The notes below the pieces were generated by a model that saw only the letters and a list, made by a program, of their open reading frames with translations, was not told the DNA's origin and made no database searches. From positions 1 through 34,336 of the forward strand of contig CAYTSA010000035.1 of NCBI GenBank assembly GCA_964440345.1: a stretch of 34,336 nucleotides of DNA, read 5' to 3'. Source of the stretch: CAYTSA01 sp964440345 (GTDB taxonomy: Bacteria > Desulfobacterota > Desulfovibrionia > Desulfovibrionales > Desulfovibrionaceae). Of the stretch, positions 16,807-23,966 are shown piece after piece. Position 1 is the first letter of the stretch. Every line of letters begins with the position of its first letter. Both the position numbers and the translations under genes were made by a program.

Positions 16807-17298
16807 TCAGGCTTTTGGGTCTGTCTTGCGCCACACCCGGCCCAGCGCCCAGCCTGTGAACGCTCCTGCCGGCGCAGTAATCCAGCCGGCCACGATGAGC
16901 GACCAGAAGCTGAACGCCGCCGCGCCCCACAGGGCGTTTATGGGGTTCATGGGCGGTTCGCCAAGAGAGCTAAGCTGGCCGGTGAACAGGTGGGAAACCC
17001 AGGCCGACGTGATGAACAGCCACCAGCACAGCCAGTGTGAAACCACGCCAGCCAGCAGCCCGGCCAGTGAGCCTTGCACTGGCCCTGGCTTGTGGGCAGC
17101 CAGCAAACGCCAGAACACCGCCCCGCAGATAAACGCGGACAGGCCGGCCCAGAGCCAGAAAAGTTCATAACCCGCGCCAATGGTCGTAATGGTGATGTGC
17201 GCGCCGATAAAAAGTCCCAGCAGGGCCAGCACCCCGCCCATGATCACGCTGCCAAACCAGGGCGAAGTGGAAAGCGTCAGCGGGTCTTGATGTTCCAT
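16807..17298 (-). CDS. Four-helix membrane protein of unknown function
   Basis: A 163-aa hydrophobic protein with four predicted membrane segments (about 17-35, 40-66, 75-100 and 125-150) and short loops; the last loop before the C-terminus is basic (GRVWRKTDPKA), suggesting a cytoplasmic C-terminus. No transporter or enzyme motif is visible and I do not recognise the family. Tryptophans cluster in helix three (HWLCWWLFITSAW). The start is ATG at 17298 behind GGAG. It stands alone between the GNAT gene (91 bp upstream) and repeat element copy 2. Confidence 0.68.
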   Translation of the reverse strand: MEHQDPLTLSTSPWFGSVIMGGVLALLGLFIGAHITITTIGAGYELFWLWAGLSAFICGAVFWRLLAAHKPGPVQGSLAGLLAGVVSHWLCWWLFITSAWVSHLFTGQLSSLGEPPMNPINALWGAAAFSFWSLIVAGWITAPAGAFTGWALGRVWRKTDPKA

Positions 17299-17389
17299 AT
17301 CGCGAGCTCCATAAGAATCATGTCATTTTAGTATGGTATTAGCCCTCCGGCAAGATGCAAAGAGGGAAATTGCACAGAAAAAATGCTGG

Positions 17390-18223
17390 CTACCCCAGCT
17401 CGAAGGTCGTGACGCCGAAAATGCTGTCCATGTCCACATCCGGCGCCGGACCGGCGTACATGCGGGCGGTCTCGAACACCGGCGTCATGGCGTGACGCGC
17501 GGCCAGGGCCATGGCCGCCTTGTTGGGTTCAGGAACGTCCAGGAATACGGGGTCGTCGGCGGCATGAGCAGCCAGCGCCGCGTACAGGTCTTCGGCCGTT
17601 TGCTCGGACTCTGCATAGAGCGGGCCTATTTTCCAGCCAACCCCGCACTTGCGGATGAGCCCCCAGCCGGCCAGGCCGTCGTCTCCTGCCACGGCATAGC
17701 CATAAGCGTCCTCCTGACCCAGCCAGGCCCGCAAAAAGCTGTCCCGTCGTGAAGGAAAGCAGTGAAGGTCACAGGCGGCTATCAACTCATAAGGAATCTG
17801 GTCCAGGGGGACAACCGTTGCCGGCGTATCCCCGCCGCCTTGGCCCTGATAGCGGATGTTGCGATAGGCCAGTGTAAAGCCTGATTTCATGTAGTTTTCC
17901 TGCTGGGCGGGAACTCCGTCCAGCCCGGCGGCCGCGCCGGACAGGTTGTCCATGGCCCTGCGCCACAGCTGCACGCCCAGCCCCAGCCCCCTGTGCTCTG
18001 GGATAACGATGTACAGTCCCAGAAACCCGAAACCCTCCGGATACCGCACCGCCGAAACGCAACCCACGGGTTCGCCTTCTAACTCGCCGATAAAGAATCC
18101 GCCATGGTCGGCGGCGTAAAAACAGTCCGCATCGTGCAGGCCAGGGTTCCAGCCTTCGGCGGCGGCGAGCTGCATGGCGAAGTCCACGTCTTCGCGGCGC
18201 ATGGTCCGTATGGTCATGGGCAT
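17390..18223 (-). CDS. Two-domain GNAT-family N-acetyltransferase
   Basis: A 277-aa protein with an N-terminal GNAT domain carrying the acetyl-CoA pyrophosphate loop HRGLGLG (about 77-83 of the chosen start). A C-terminal half contains GWKIGPLYAES, as in YitH-like double-GNAT enzymes. Such proteins acetylate small molecules or protein N-termini in the cytoplasm; the acceptor is unknown. The start is ATG at 18223 with AAGGA 7 nt upstream; the frame is open 15 codons further but without a better site. It is divergent from the methyltransferase gene, and the 138-bp gap between them contains a GTTGG-TG-CCAAC palindrome (18309-18320) that could serve either gene. Confidence 0.88.
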   Translation of the reverse strand: MPMTIRTMRREDVDFAMQLAAAEGWNPGLHDADCFYAADHGGFFIGELEGEPVGCVSAVRYPEGFGFLGLYIVIPEHRGLGLGVQLWRRAMDNLSGAAAGLDGVPAQQENYMKSGFTLAYRNIRYQGQGGGDTPATVVPLDQIPYELIAACDLHCFPSRRDSFLRAWLGQEDAYGYAVAGDDGLAGWGLIRKCGVGWKIGPLYAESEQTAEDLYAALAAHAADDPVFLDVPEPNKAAMALAARHAMTPVFETARMYAGPAPDVDMDSIFGVTTFELG

Positions 18224-18361
18224 GGTTTTTCCTTTTAAAGGATTGACTTCAGCTTCTACGCCAAGCAAGGAACAAAGTCACGGACCGCAATTGACGGGAG
18301 TTGGTCCGGTTGGTGCCAACATACAGTAGCCGACAACCTCCAACGCCGCAGGTCCCTGCCC

Positions 18362-19243
18362 ATGCACGCACACGAACTGGCCAATCATATCATAGAGCAA
18401 TCCACCTTCCGCAAGACGGTGTATGACGCCATCCCCCAAGGCGCGTCCAAGATTTTAGACATCGGCTGCGGCAACGGTTCCCTGCTGCTGCAGCTGCAGC
18501 GGGACAAGGGGTGCTCGCAACTCTATGGCGTGGAGATGAACGCCGCCCAGTCCGCGCATCTGTCCAGCTTTTTAGACGGCCTTTTCAACGTCAACGTGGA
18601 AGAGGACGTGTCGCTCTACACGGAGTACGCCGGCTTTTTCGACTACGTCATTTTGCACGACGTGGTGGAGCACCTGTACGACCCCTGGTTCACCCTGGCC
18701 CGCATCCGCGGCCTGGCGTCGGAGCACGGCCGGCTCATCATCGCCACGCCGAACCTGCACTACTGGGGGCTGCAGTACGAAATCCTCTCCGGCCGCTTCC
18801 CCTACGGCCCGGGGCTGTGGCACACAGGGCACCTGCGCTGGTACACGCCCATCAGTTTGCTGGAGCTGTGCCTCATCGCCGGTCTGAGCGTTGACAAGCT
18901 GCTCCTGGAGCTGGCCCACCGGGTGGATTTTTCGCACCTGGCCCGGGTCAAAGAGATCAAGCACGTGCAGATTCCGCCCCGGGAGTTTCAGGGCATCCCC
19001 GAATTCCCGCGCACCTTCACCATCAGTTACCCGGACGACGTGCGGCGCTACTTCCATGTGTTCTACGCGCAGAAGATCATTGCCGACTGCGGCAGGGGGG
19101 ACCTGCTGTGGGACCCCGAGCCCATGACCTACCACTGCCCGCGGTTGCAGGCCCTGCGCAAGGCAATCAACCTGCCGTTCGACGTCTTCAACCCCCCGGC
19201 CATGACGCCGGTGACCGGGCACATCATTCACGAGCACCTGTGA
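18362..19243 (+). CDS. Class I SAM-dependent methyltransferase
   Basis: A 293-aa protein with the Rossmann motif I ILDIGCGNGSLLLQL (31-45), an acidic motif II near YGVEMNAA, and DYVILHDVVEHLYDPW as motif IV/post-motif region, the layout of UbiE/COQ5-like and MetW-like type 11/12 methyltransferases. After about residue 180 it has a C-terminal domain without recognisable motif. The acceptor cannot be told; such enzymes in anaerobes methylate lipids, quinones or sugar components. ATG at 18362 has only a weak upstream site. It is the first plus-strand gene after a long minus-strand run and is 27 bp from the flavoprotein gene, so an operon of two is likely. Codon use is strikingly GC-rich compared with genes to the left. 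Confidence 0.88.
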   Translation: MHAHELANHIIEQSTFRKTVYDAIPQGASKILDIGCGNGSLLLQLQRDKGCSQLYGVEMNAAQSAHLSSFLDGLFNVNVEEDVSLYTEYAGFFDYVILHDVVEHLYDPWFTLARIRGLASEHGRLIIATPNLHYWGLQYEILSGRFPYGPGLWHTGHLRWYTPISLLELCLIAGLSVDKLLLELAHRVDFSHLARVKEIKHVQIPPREFQGIPEFPRTFTISYPDDVRRYFHVFYAQKIIADCGRGDLLWDPEPMTYHCPRLQALRKAINLPFDVFNPPAMTPVTGHIIHEHL

Positions 19244-19270
19244 TCTGCAGAAAAAGACAAGGAGAAGCAC

Positions 19271-19855
19271 ATGATTCTTGGCGTAGAAGGCAGCCCGCGA
19301 GCGGGCGGCAACTCCCAGCACATGCTCCGAGCCATTTTGGAAGGCGCAGAACAGACCGGCCAGACGGTCCAGGCCGCGCACCTGCGCGACTACAGATACG
19401 AGCCCTGCGTGGGCTGTGAAAAGTGCCGCACGGACAAGATTTGCACCCGCTTTCACGACGGGATGACGCTGCTCTACCCGGCCATCCAACAGGCAAAAGG
19501 GTTGGCGCTGGTCAGCCCGGTGCACAACTACAACGTGACCGCGTGGATGAAGGCGTTCATCGACCGACTGTACTGCTTCTACGACTTTGAGGACACCCGG
19601 CCCCGGGGCTGGTCCAGCCGGCTGGCCGGCCAGCAGCGCAAGGCCGTATTGGCCTGCATAGGCGAGCAGGAAGAGGGCGAGAACCTGGGCGTGACCATGG
19701 AGGCCATGCGGCTGCCGCTGCAGGCCCTGGGCTACGAGATCGTGGACGAAATCCCGGTGCTGCAGCTCTTTGACCGGGGAATCGTCAAGGAGCGCGAGGA
19801 CCTGCTGACCCGGGCGCGGGAGGCCGGAAAGAAGCTGGGCGAGGCGGCGGCGTAG
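19271..19855 (+). CDS. Iron-sulfur flavoprotein (Isf-like), NADPH-dependent FMN reductase fold
   Basis: A 194-aa flavodoxin-like protein. The N-terminal GSPRAGGNSQ (8-16) is the FMN phosphate loop of the NADPH-dependent FMN reductase family. A compact cysteine motif, C46-x2-C49-x2-C52-x5-C58, matches the CX2CX2CX4-7C pattern that binds [4Fe-4S] in archaeal Isf proteins. Isf-type proteins shuttle electrons from ferredoxin and have been linked to reducing oxygen or peroxide in anaerobes; the role here is inferred. SPVHNYNVTAWMKAFIDR is the conserved flavin-side segment. AAGGAG lies 7 nt before ATG 19271. The stop codon and last few codons lie inside the 51-bp direct repeat that brackets the downstream toxin-antitoxin cassette. 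Confidence 0.87.
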   Translation: MILGVEGSPRAGGNSQHMLRAILEGAEQTGQTVQAAHLRDYRYEPCVGCEKCRTDKICTRFHDGMTLLYPAIQQAKGLALVSPVHNYNVTAWMKAFIDRLYCFYDFEDTRPRGWSSRLAGQQRKAVLACIGEQEEGENLGVTMEAMRLPLQALGYEIVDEIPVLQLFDRGIVKEREDLLTRAREAGKKLGEAAA

Positions 19856-19894
19856 CCCGACGGCGCGGCGGGATTTTCTTGACTAAATGGAGTG
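19844..19894. repeat. 51-bp direct repeat, left copy, bracketing the toxin-antitoxin cassette
   Basis: Matches 20779-20829 at 47 of 51 positions. This copy covers the last codons and TAG stop of the flavoprotein gene plus its terminator; weaker similarity continues about 10 bp further left with one gap. The two copies are 935 bp apart and enclose only the tacA/tacT pair. Confidence 0.9.
19856..19880 (+). terminator. Terminator of the flavoprotein gene
   Basis: CCCG-A-CG, a GCG loop and CG-G-CGGG form an interrupted hairpin followed by ATTTTCTT, directly after the stop codon. The same structure recurs in the right copy of the direct repeat. Confidence 0.5.
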
Positions 19895-19916
19895 GTGTGT
19901 TGCGGACTTGCCGCCC

Positions 19917-19955
19917 TTGTCAGGACAATGTCCGTACTGTATGCTCACAGCATAC
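19917..19955 (+). promoter_or_regulatory. Promoter and palindromic operators of the tacA/tacT cassette
   Basis: TTGTCA (19917-19922), a 17-bp spacer and TATGCT (19940-19945) give a good sigma-70-type promoter. Three palindromes overlap it: TTGTC-AG-GACAA (19917-19928) over the -35, GGACA-A-TGTCC (19923-19933) in the spacer, and GTATGC-N5-GCATAC (19939-19955) over the -10. The ribbon-helix-helix antitoxin encoded just downstream is the expected binder, giving autoregulation. Confidence 0.7.
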
Positions 19956-19975
19956 CGCCTCCAGGAGGATTGGTT

Positions 19976-20254
19976 ATGGCAACTGCTTCACACACAAAGA
20001 CTGAACGAATAGACGTCCGGGTGAACGCGGCGTCCAAGGAGCTGCTCCAGGAGGCCGCCAGGGCTTCCCACAAAAGCGTCAGCGAATTCATGCTGGAGGC
20101 GGGTCTTGCGGCCGCAAACCAGGCTCTGGCCGACAGGCGCGTCTTTCACTTGAATGAAGAGCAGTGGCAAGCCTTTCAGGAGATTATGGATCGCCCTGTC
20201 CAAGACAAGCCCCGGCTGCGCACATTACTTGGCGAGCCTGGAGCGCTGGATTGA
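19976..20254 (+). CDS. DUF1778 ribbon-helix-helix antitoxin (TacA-like)
   Basis: A 92-aa antitoxin. The N-terminal part (about 8-50: TERIDVRVNAASKELLQEAA, then a helix with SVSEFMLEAG) is the DUF1778 ribbon-helix-helix DNA-binding fold. The C-terminal part with FHLNEEQWQAFQEIMDRP followed by a KPRLRTLL segment is the toxin-wrapping tail usual in TacA proteins. The ATG at 19976 follows AGGAG; an upstream TTG-initiated extension was rejected. The stop TGA overlaps the toxin's TTG start. Type II antitoxins of this family neutralise a GNAT toxin and, with it, repress their own promoter, which here carries three palindromes. Confidence 0.93.
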   Translation: MATASHTKTERIDVRVNAASKELLQEAARASHKSVSEFMLEAGLAAANQALADRRVFHLNEEQWQAFQEIMDRPVQDKPRLRTLLGEPGALD

Positions 20255-20748
20255 TATTCAGCCCAATTCGCAAACTGACCGCAAATGACGCTGTCGAATC
20301 ATTTGACTGCGGCAAGCTGGAACTGAACGAGTTCCTGCAACGCTACGCCCTGGTCAACCAGCGAGCGAACAGCGCCCAGACGTATGTGTCCTGTGTGGAT
20401 GCCAGTGTTGCGGGATATTACAGCCTTACGGTTGGAAGCGTCGGGCGTGAAGCCGTTCCCCCGCGGGTGGTCTGGGGGCAGGCGCGCCACCCTGTCCCGG
20501 TCATGCTCCTGGCTCGGCTTGCCGTTGATTTACAAAGCCAGGGGCAAGGCCTCGGCTCCGCCCTGCTCACGGACGCGCTCAAACGTGTGGCCCTGGTCTG
20601 TGATATAGCCGGCGTCAGAGCCCTGCTTGTGCACGCCAAAGACGAGCCTGCGCGGCAATGGTATGCGTCCTGGGATTTTGAGCCCAGCCCTACCGACCCA
20701 TACCACCTCTTCTTGCTCACCAAGGACATACTGGCGGCAATGGGGTAG
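20251..20748 (+). CDS. GNAT-fold toxin (TacT-like), aminoacyl-tRNA acetyltransferase
   Basis: A 165-aa protein that begins at a TTG overlapping the antitoxin stop by 4 nt, with GGAG 7 nt upstream; no ATG suits the N-terminus. Family features are FDCGKLELNEFLQRYA near the N-terminus, the acetyl-CoA loop QSQGQGLG (95-102) and the WYASWDFEP segment, whose Y138 corresponds to the catalytic tyrosine of TacT. TacT toxins acetylate the amino group of charged tRNAs and stop translation. All key elements are intact, so the toxin is probably functional. The pair sits between two copies of a 51-bp repeat, which suggests acquisition as a unit. Confidence 0.92.
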   Translation: MIFSPIRKLTANDAVESFDCGKLELNEFLQRYALVNQRANSAQTYVSCVDASVAGYYSLTVGSVGREAVPPRVVWGQARHPVPVMLLARLAVDLQSQGQGLGSALLTDALKRVALVCDIAGVRALLVHAKDEPARQWYASWDFEPSPTDPYHLFLLTKDILAAMG

Positions 20749-20778
20749 GGATGCTTTGTACAATTGGGAGCAGGGCAA

Positions 20779-20829
20779 GCGGCGGCGTAGCCCGACGGCG
20801 TGGCGGGATTTTCTTGACTGGATGGAGCG
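20779..20829. repeat. 51-bp direct repeat, right copy, with duplicated terminator
   Basis: Begins 31 bp after the toxin stop and matches 19844-19894 with four mismatches. It includes a second copy of the hairpin plus T-tract (20791-20815; one C-G pair becomes a G-T wobble), which would terminate the cassette's transcript. Here the repeat is not part of any gene. Confidence 0.9.
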
Positions 20830-20840
20830 GGAAGGCCTGC

Positions 20841-20868
20841 TTCAGAGTTTTTATAGGGCATGGATAAT
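20841..20868 (+). promoter_or_regulatory. Candidate promoter of the leucine operon
   Basis: TTCAGA (20841-20846), 16-bp spacer, GATAAT (20863-20868). The -10 matches five of six consensus positions and the -35 four. Transcription would start near 20875 and produce a leader of about 295 nt before leuA. Confidence 0.35.
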
Positions 20869-20929
20869 CGAGCTCACTCCTGTCATTTTTTCCTTGACTT
20901 TGCCGCCGCTCTTTGACTACCTTCTGCAC

Positions 20930-21034
20930 ATGATCAAGCCTTCCACCATATCCGCGTCTGCCTTCCGGGGCGTTGTTGCGGCTTTTCTGCCTGGGCTGGG
21001 TCTATTTTTTCGTCTGCTACGAGAGCTTCGCTAG
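20930..21034 (+). CDS. Possible leucine-rich leader peptide upstream of leuA
   Basis: A 34-codon frame, ATG 20930 to TAG 21034, whose last 15 sense codons include six for leucine (CTG, CTG, CTA, CTG, CTA, CTT). CTA is rare in the window's genes, as expected for a control peptide. The final codons and the stop fall within a 9-bp hairpin at 21018-21042. This is the arrangement of amino-acid-biosynthesis attenuators, in which ribosome stalling at Leu codons changes the downstream fold. Weak points: there is no Shine-Dalgarno before the ATG, the frame is open further upstream, and no classical 3:4 terminator with a long T-run follows. It could be chance; the position directly before a leucine operon is the main support. 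The gap 20749-21169 otherwise contains only the direct repeat and a candidate promoter. Confidence 0.4.
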   Translation: MIKPSTISASAFRGVVAAFLPGLGLFFRLLRELR

Positions 21035-21078
21035 CTCTCGTACACCCTTTTCCCCTCATATCAGGCGGGTCTTCCGCC
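21018..21078 (+). promoter_or_regulatory. Hairpins in the leuA leader
   Basis: TACGAGAGC and GCTCTCGTA form a perfect 9-bp stem with a 7-nt loop (21018-21042), covering the last codons of the possible leader peptide. A second 5-bp stem, GGCGG/CCGCC, lies at 21064-21078. No T-box consensus was found. The first hairpin may be the pause or 1:2 structure of an attenuator; the mechanism is inferred. Confidence 0.45.
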
Positions 21079-21169
21079 GTATCGTACAGGCTACACGGTT
21101 TCTGCGCGTGGGGGTTTGCCTTTCCTCGCCGCACAATATACACAGCTATCAGACTAGAGGAGCAAGAAC

Positions 21170-22711
21170 ATGGCAGATTACGTCCATTTCTTTGACACTA
21201 CCTTGCGCGACGGGGAGCAATCTCCGGGCGCGACCATGAATCAACATGAAAAAATACGCATGGCCCGCCAGTTGGAGCAGCTTGGCGTGGACATCATAGA
21301 GGCCGGCTTCCCGGCCGCCTCCCGGGGCGACTTCGAGGCTGTGCAGGCCATAGCCGGGGCCGTCAACGACATCCAGGTGGCCGGCCTGTGCCGGGCCACG
21401 CCTGCGGACATTGATCTGGCCTGGGACGCGGTCAAAGGCGCCAAGAATCCGCGCATCCACACCTTTTTGGCCACCAGCCCGCTGCACATGGAGCACAAGC
21501 TGCGCAAGCAGCCGGAGCAGGTGCTGGAAATGGCCACAGCGGCCGTCAGCCACGCCGCCAAATACACCAGCAACGTGGAATTCTCGGCCGAGGACGCCTC
21601 CCGGTCCGAGATCGATTTTCTGGCCAGGGTGGTGGAGGCCGTCATTGACGCCGGCGCGACCACCATCAATATACCAGACACCGTGGGCTACGCCTTGCCG
21701 CACGAGTTTGGCGCGCTCGTCAAGCAGTTGATTGAGAAAGTTCCCAACAGCGGCAAGGCCATTTTCAGCGTGCACTGCCACAACGACCTGGGCCTTGCCG
21801 TGGCCAACACTCTGGCCGCCATCAAGGCCGGCGCCCGGCAGGCGGAAGTCACCGTCTCCGGCATTGGCGAGCGGGCCGGCAACGCCGCCCTGGAAGAAGT
21901 GGCCATGGCCCTGCGCACCCGGGAGCCGTTCTTCCAGCTGGAAACGGGCATCGTCACCGAGCAGATTTTTCCCTCCTGCCGGTTGCTCTCCATGATCATC
22001 GGCCAGGCCATACCCCTGAACAAGGCCATTGTGGGCGCCAACGCCTTTGCCCATGAGTCCGGCATCCACCAGGACGGCATGCTCAAGGACCGCAGAACCT
22101 ACGAAATAATGACGCCCGAGTCCGTTGGTCGGGTGAAGACTGAACTCGTGCTGGGCAAACACTCTGGCAAGCACGCCCTGAAGAACAAGCTCGAAGAACT
22201 CGGCTTTCGGCTGGAGGACGAGCAGCTGCAGCTTGTCTTTGACGCCATGAAGAAGTTGGCGGACAAGAAGGCCCGCATTTTTGACGAAGACATCGAGGCT
22301 GTGGTCTTGGAAGAGGTGTTCCGCATTCCGGACAAGTACCGGCTCATGAACCTGTCGGTGCAGTCCGGCACCTTGGGCGTGCCTCCCACTGCTGCGGCTG
22401 TGCTGGAAGTGGACGGCGAGGAGCGCAAGGAAGCCTCTTTCGGCGCCGGGCCGGTGGATGCGGTGTTCGCGGCTTTGAACAAGGCCACAGGCCGCACGCC
22501 CGTACTGGAGCGTTTCGTCATCAACGCCATCACCGGCGGGTCGGACGCGCAGGGCGAAGTGACTGTGCGCATCAATGAAAACGCAGGCTCGGCCGTGGGC
22601 CGCGGGGCTGACCCGGACATTATCGTCGCCAGCGCCCGAGCATACCTTAACGCATTGAACAGACTGGTAAAAAGGGAAGAGGAGAAAGCCACATGCCCCC
22701 CCACACTTTAG
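21170..22711 (+). CDS. leuA: 2-Isopropylmalate synthase
   Basis: A 513-aa enzyme that condenses acetyl-CoA with 2-oxoisovalerate, the committed step of leucine synthesis. The N-terminal catalytic barrel has FFDTTLRDGEQSPG, the metal-binding HCHNDLG and FAHESGIHQDG. The C-terminal regulatory (LeuA dimer) domain covers about residues 380-505 and would give feedback inhibition by leucine. AGGAG lies 7 nt before ATG 21170. The coding region overlaps the leuC start by 19 nt. It is the first structural gene of a six-gene operon and is preceded by a leader with hairpins. Confidence 0.97.
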   Translation: MADYVHFFDTTLRDGEQSPGATMNQHEKIRMARQLEQLGVDIIEAGFPAASRGDFEAVQAIAGAVNDIQVAGLCRATPADIDLAWDAVKGAKNPRIHTFLATSPLHMEHKLRKQPEQVLEMATAAVSHAAKYTSNVEFSAEDASRSEIDFLARVVEAVIDAGATTINIPDTVGYALPHEFGALVKQLIEKVPNSGKAIFSVHCHNDLGLAVANTLAAIKAGARQAEVTVSGIGERAGNAALEEVAMALRTREPFFQLETGIVTEQIFPSCRLLSMIIGQAIPLNKAIVGANAFAHESGIHQDGMLKDRRTYEIMTPESVGRVKTELVLGKHSGKHALKNKLEELGFRLEDEQLQLVFDAMKKLADKKARIFDEDIEAVVLEEVFRIPDKYRLMNLSVQSGTLGVPPTAAAVLEVDGEERKEASFGAGPVDAVFAALNKATGRTPVLERFVINAITGGSDAQGEVTVRINENAGSAVGRGADPDIIVASARAYLNALNRLVKREEEKATCPPTL

Positions 22712-23955
22712 CGCAAAAACTGCTGCAACAACGCACCAGCCAGGAGATAACCGCAGCCGGGCAGATAGCCATGTGCCGGCTGGACTTGGTGCTGGCCAAC
22801 GACATCACCGCGCCCCTGGCCGTGAAGTCCTTTCGCGAAATGGGCGCGGGCAAAGTCTTCGACAAGGACAAGATAGCCCTGGTCATGGACCACTTCACGC
22901 CCAACCGGGACATAGCCTCGGCCGAGCAGGTGGCCGGGGTGCGCCGGTTCGCCAAGGAGATGGAGATCACCCATTATTATGAAGGCGGCGACTGCGGCGT
23001 GGAGCACGCCCTGCTGCCGGAGCTGGGGCTGGTCGGTCCAGGCGACGTGGTCATAGGCGCGGACAGCCACACCTGCACCTACGGCGGCCTGGGCAGCTTT
23101 GCCACGGGCATGGGCTCCACAGACATAGCCGGCGCCATGGCCCTGGGCGAGACATGGTTCAAGGTCCCGGCGACCATCCGCGTGGAGCTGGCCGGCCAGC
23201 TGCAGCCTTGGGTGGGCGCCAAGGACCTGATTTTGGCGATCATCGCCGCCACGGGCGTGGCCGGCGCTCGGTACAAGGCCCTGGAGTTCGCTGGTTCGCT
23301 GCTGCAGTCCCTGACCGCCGAAGGCCGCATGACCATGGCCAACATGGCCATCGAGGCCGGCGGCAAGTGCGGCCTGTTCCCGGTTGATTCCGTGGCCCTG
23401 GAGTACGCCAAGGCCCACGGCCACACGGCCAGCGAGGAAATATGGCCGGACGAGGGCGCAGAGTATGAACAGACCGTGACCATTAACGCCACGGACATGG
23501 CCCCCCAGGTGGCCTGCCCGCACCTGCCGGACAACGTGAAGCCCGTGGAGGAGCTCGCGGACCTGGCCGTGGATCAGGTGGTCATCGGCTCCTGCACCAA
23601 CGGCCGCATCGAGGACCTGCGCGAGGCAGCCAAGGTGCTCAAAGGCCGGAAGACAGCTAAGCACGTCCGGACCATCATCCTGCCGGCCACGCCGCGCATC
23701 TGGCGGGCGGCCATGGACGAGGGCTTGATGGAAATCTTCATGGACGCCGGCTGCGTGGTGGGGCCGCCCACCTGCGGTCCTTGCCTGGGCGGGCACATGG
23801 GAGTGCTGGCCGCAGGCGAGAGGGCCATCGCCACCACCAACCGCAACTTCAAGGGACGCATGGGCAGCCTGGAAAGCGAGGTGTACCTTTCCAACCCGGC
23901 GGTGGCGGCCGCGTCGGCCGTGGCCGGGACCATCATCCATCCGGATAAAGTATAA
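22693..23955 (+). CDS. leuC: 3-Isopropylmalate dehydratase, large subunit
   Basis: A 420-aa aconitase-family protein of the shorter LeuC2/homoaconitase-like type. The [4Fe-4S] ligands are C301 (GSCTNGR), C361 and C364 (PPTCGPCLGG). MDHFTPNRD and GADSHTCTYGG are the family's active-site segments. With LeuD it isomerises 2- to 3-isopropylmalate. AGGAG lies 8 nt upstream of its start, which lies inside the end of leuA. The small subunit gene does not follow directly: a SPOR-domain gene intervenes. Confidence 0.97.
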   Translation: MPPHTLAQKLLQQRTSQEITAAGQIAMCRLDLVLANDITAPLAVKSFREMGAGKVFDKDKIALVMDHFTPNRDIASAEQVAGVRRFAKEMEITHYYEGGDCGVEHALLPELGLVGPGDVVIGADSHTCTYGGLGSFATGMGSTDIAGAMALGETWFKVPATIRVELAGQLQPWVGAKDLILAIIAATGVAGARYKALEFAGSLLQSLTAEGRMTMANMAIEAGGKCGLFPVDSVALEYAKAHGHTASEEIWPDEGAEYEQTVTINATDMAPQVACPHLPDNVKPVEELADLAVDQVVIGSCTNGRIEDLREAAKVLKGRKTAKHVRTIILPATPRIWRAAMDEGLMEIFMDAGCVVGPPTCGPCLGGHMGVLAAGERAIATTNRNFKGRMGSLESEVYLSNPAVAAASAVAGTIIHPDKV

Positions 23956-23966
23956 GGAAATACGCC

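Noticed and set aside
20627..21034. 135-codon frame from inside the toxin gene to the leuA leader
   Set aside because: Its first part is a shadow of the toxin gene and the direct repeat; only the last 34 codons are considered, as a possible leader peptide.
20830..21169. T-box riboswitch for leucine upstream of leuA
   Set aside because: No T-box consensus or specifier-loop architecture could be found.
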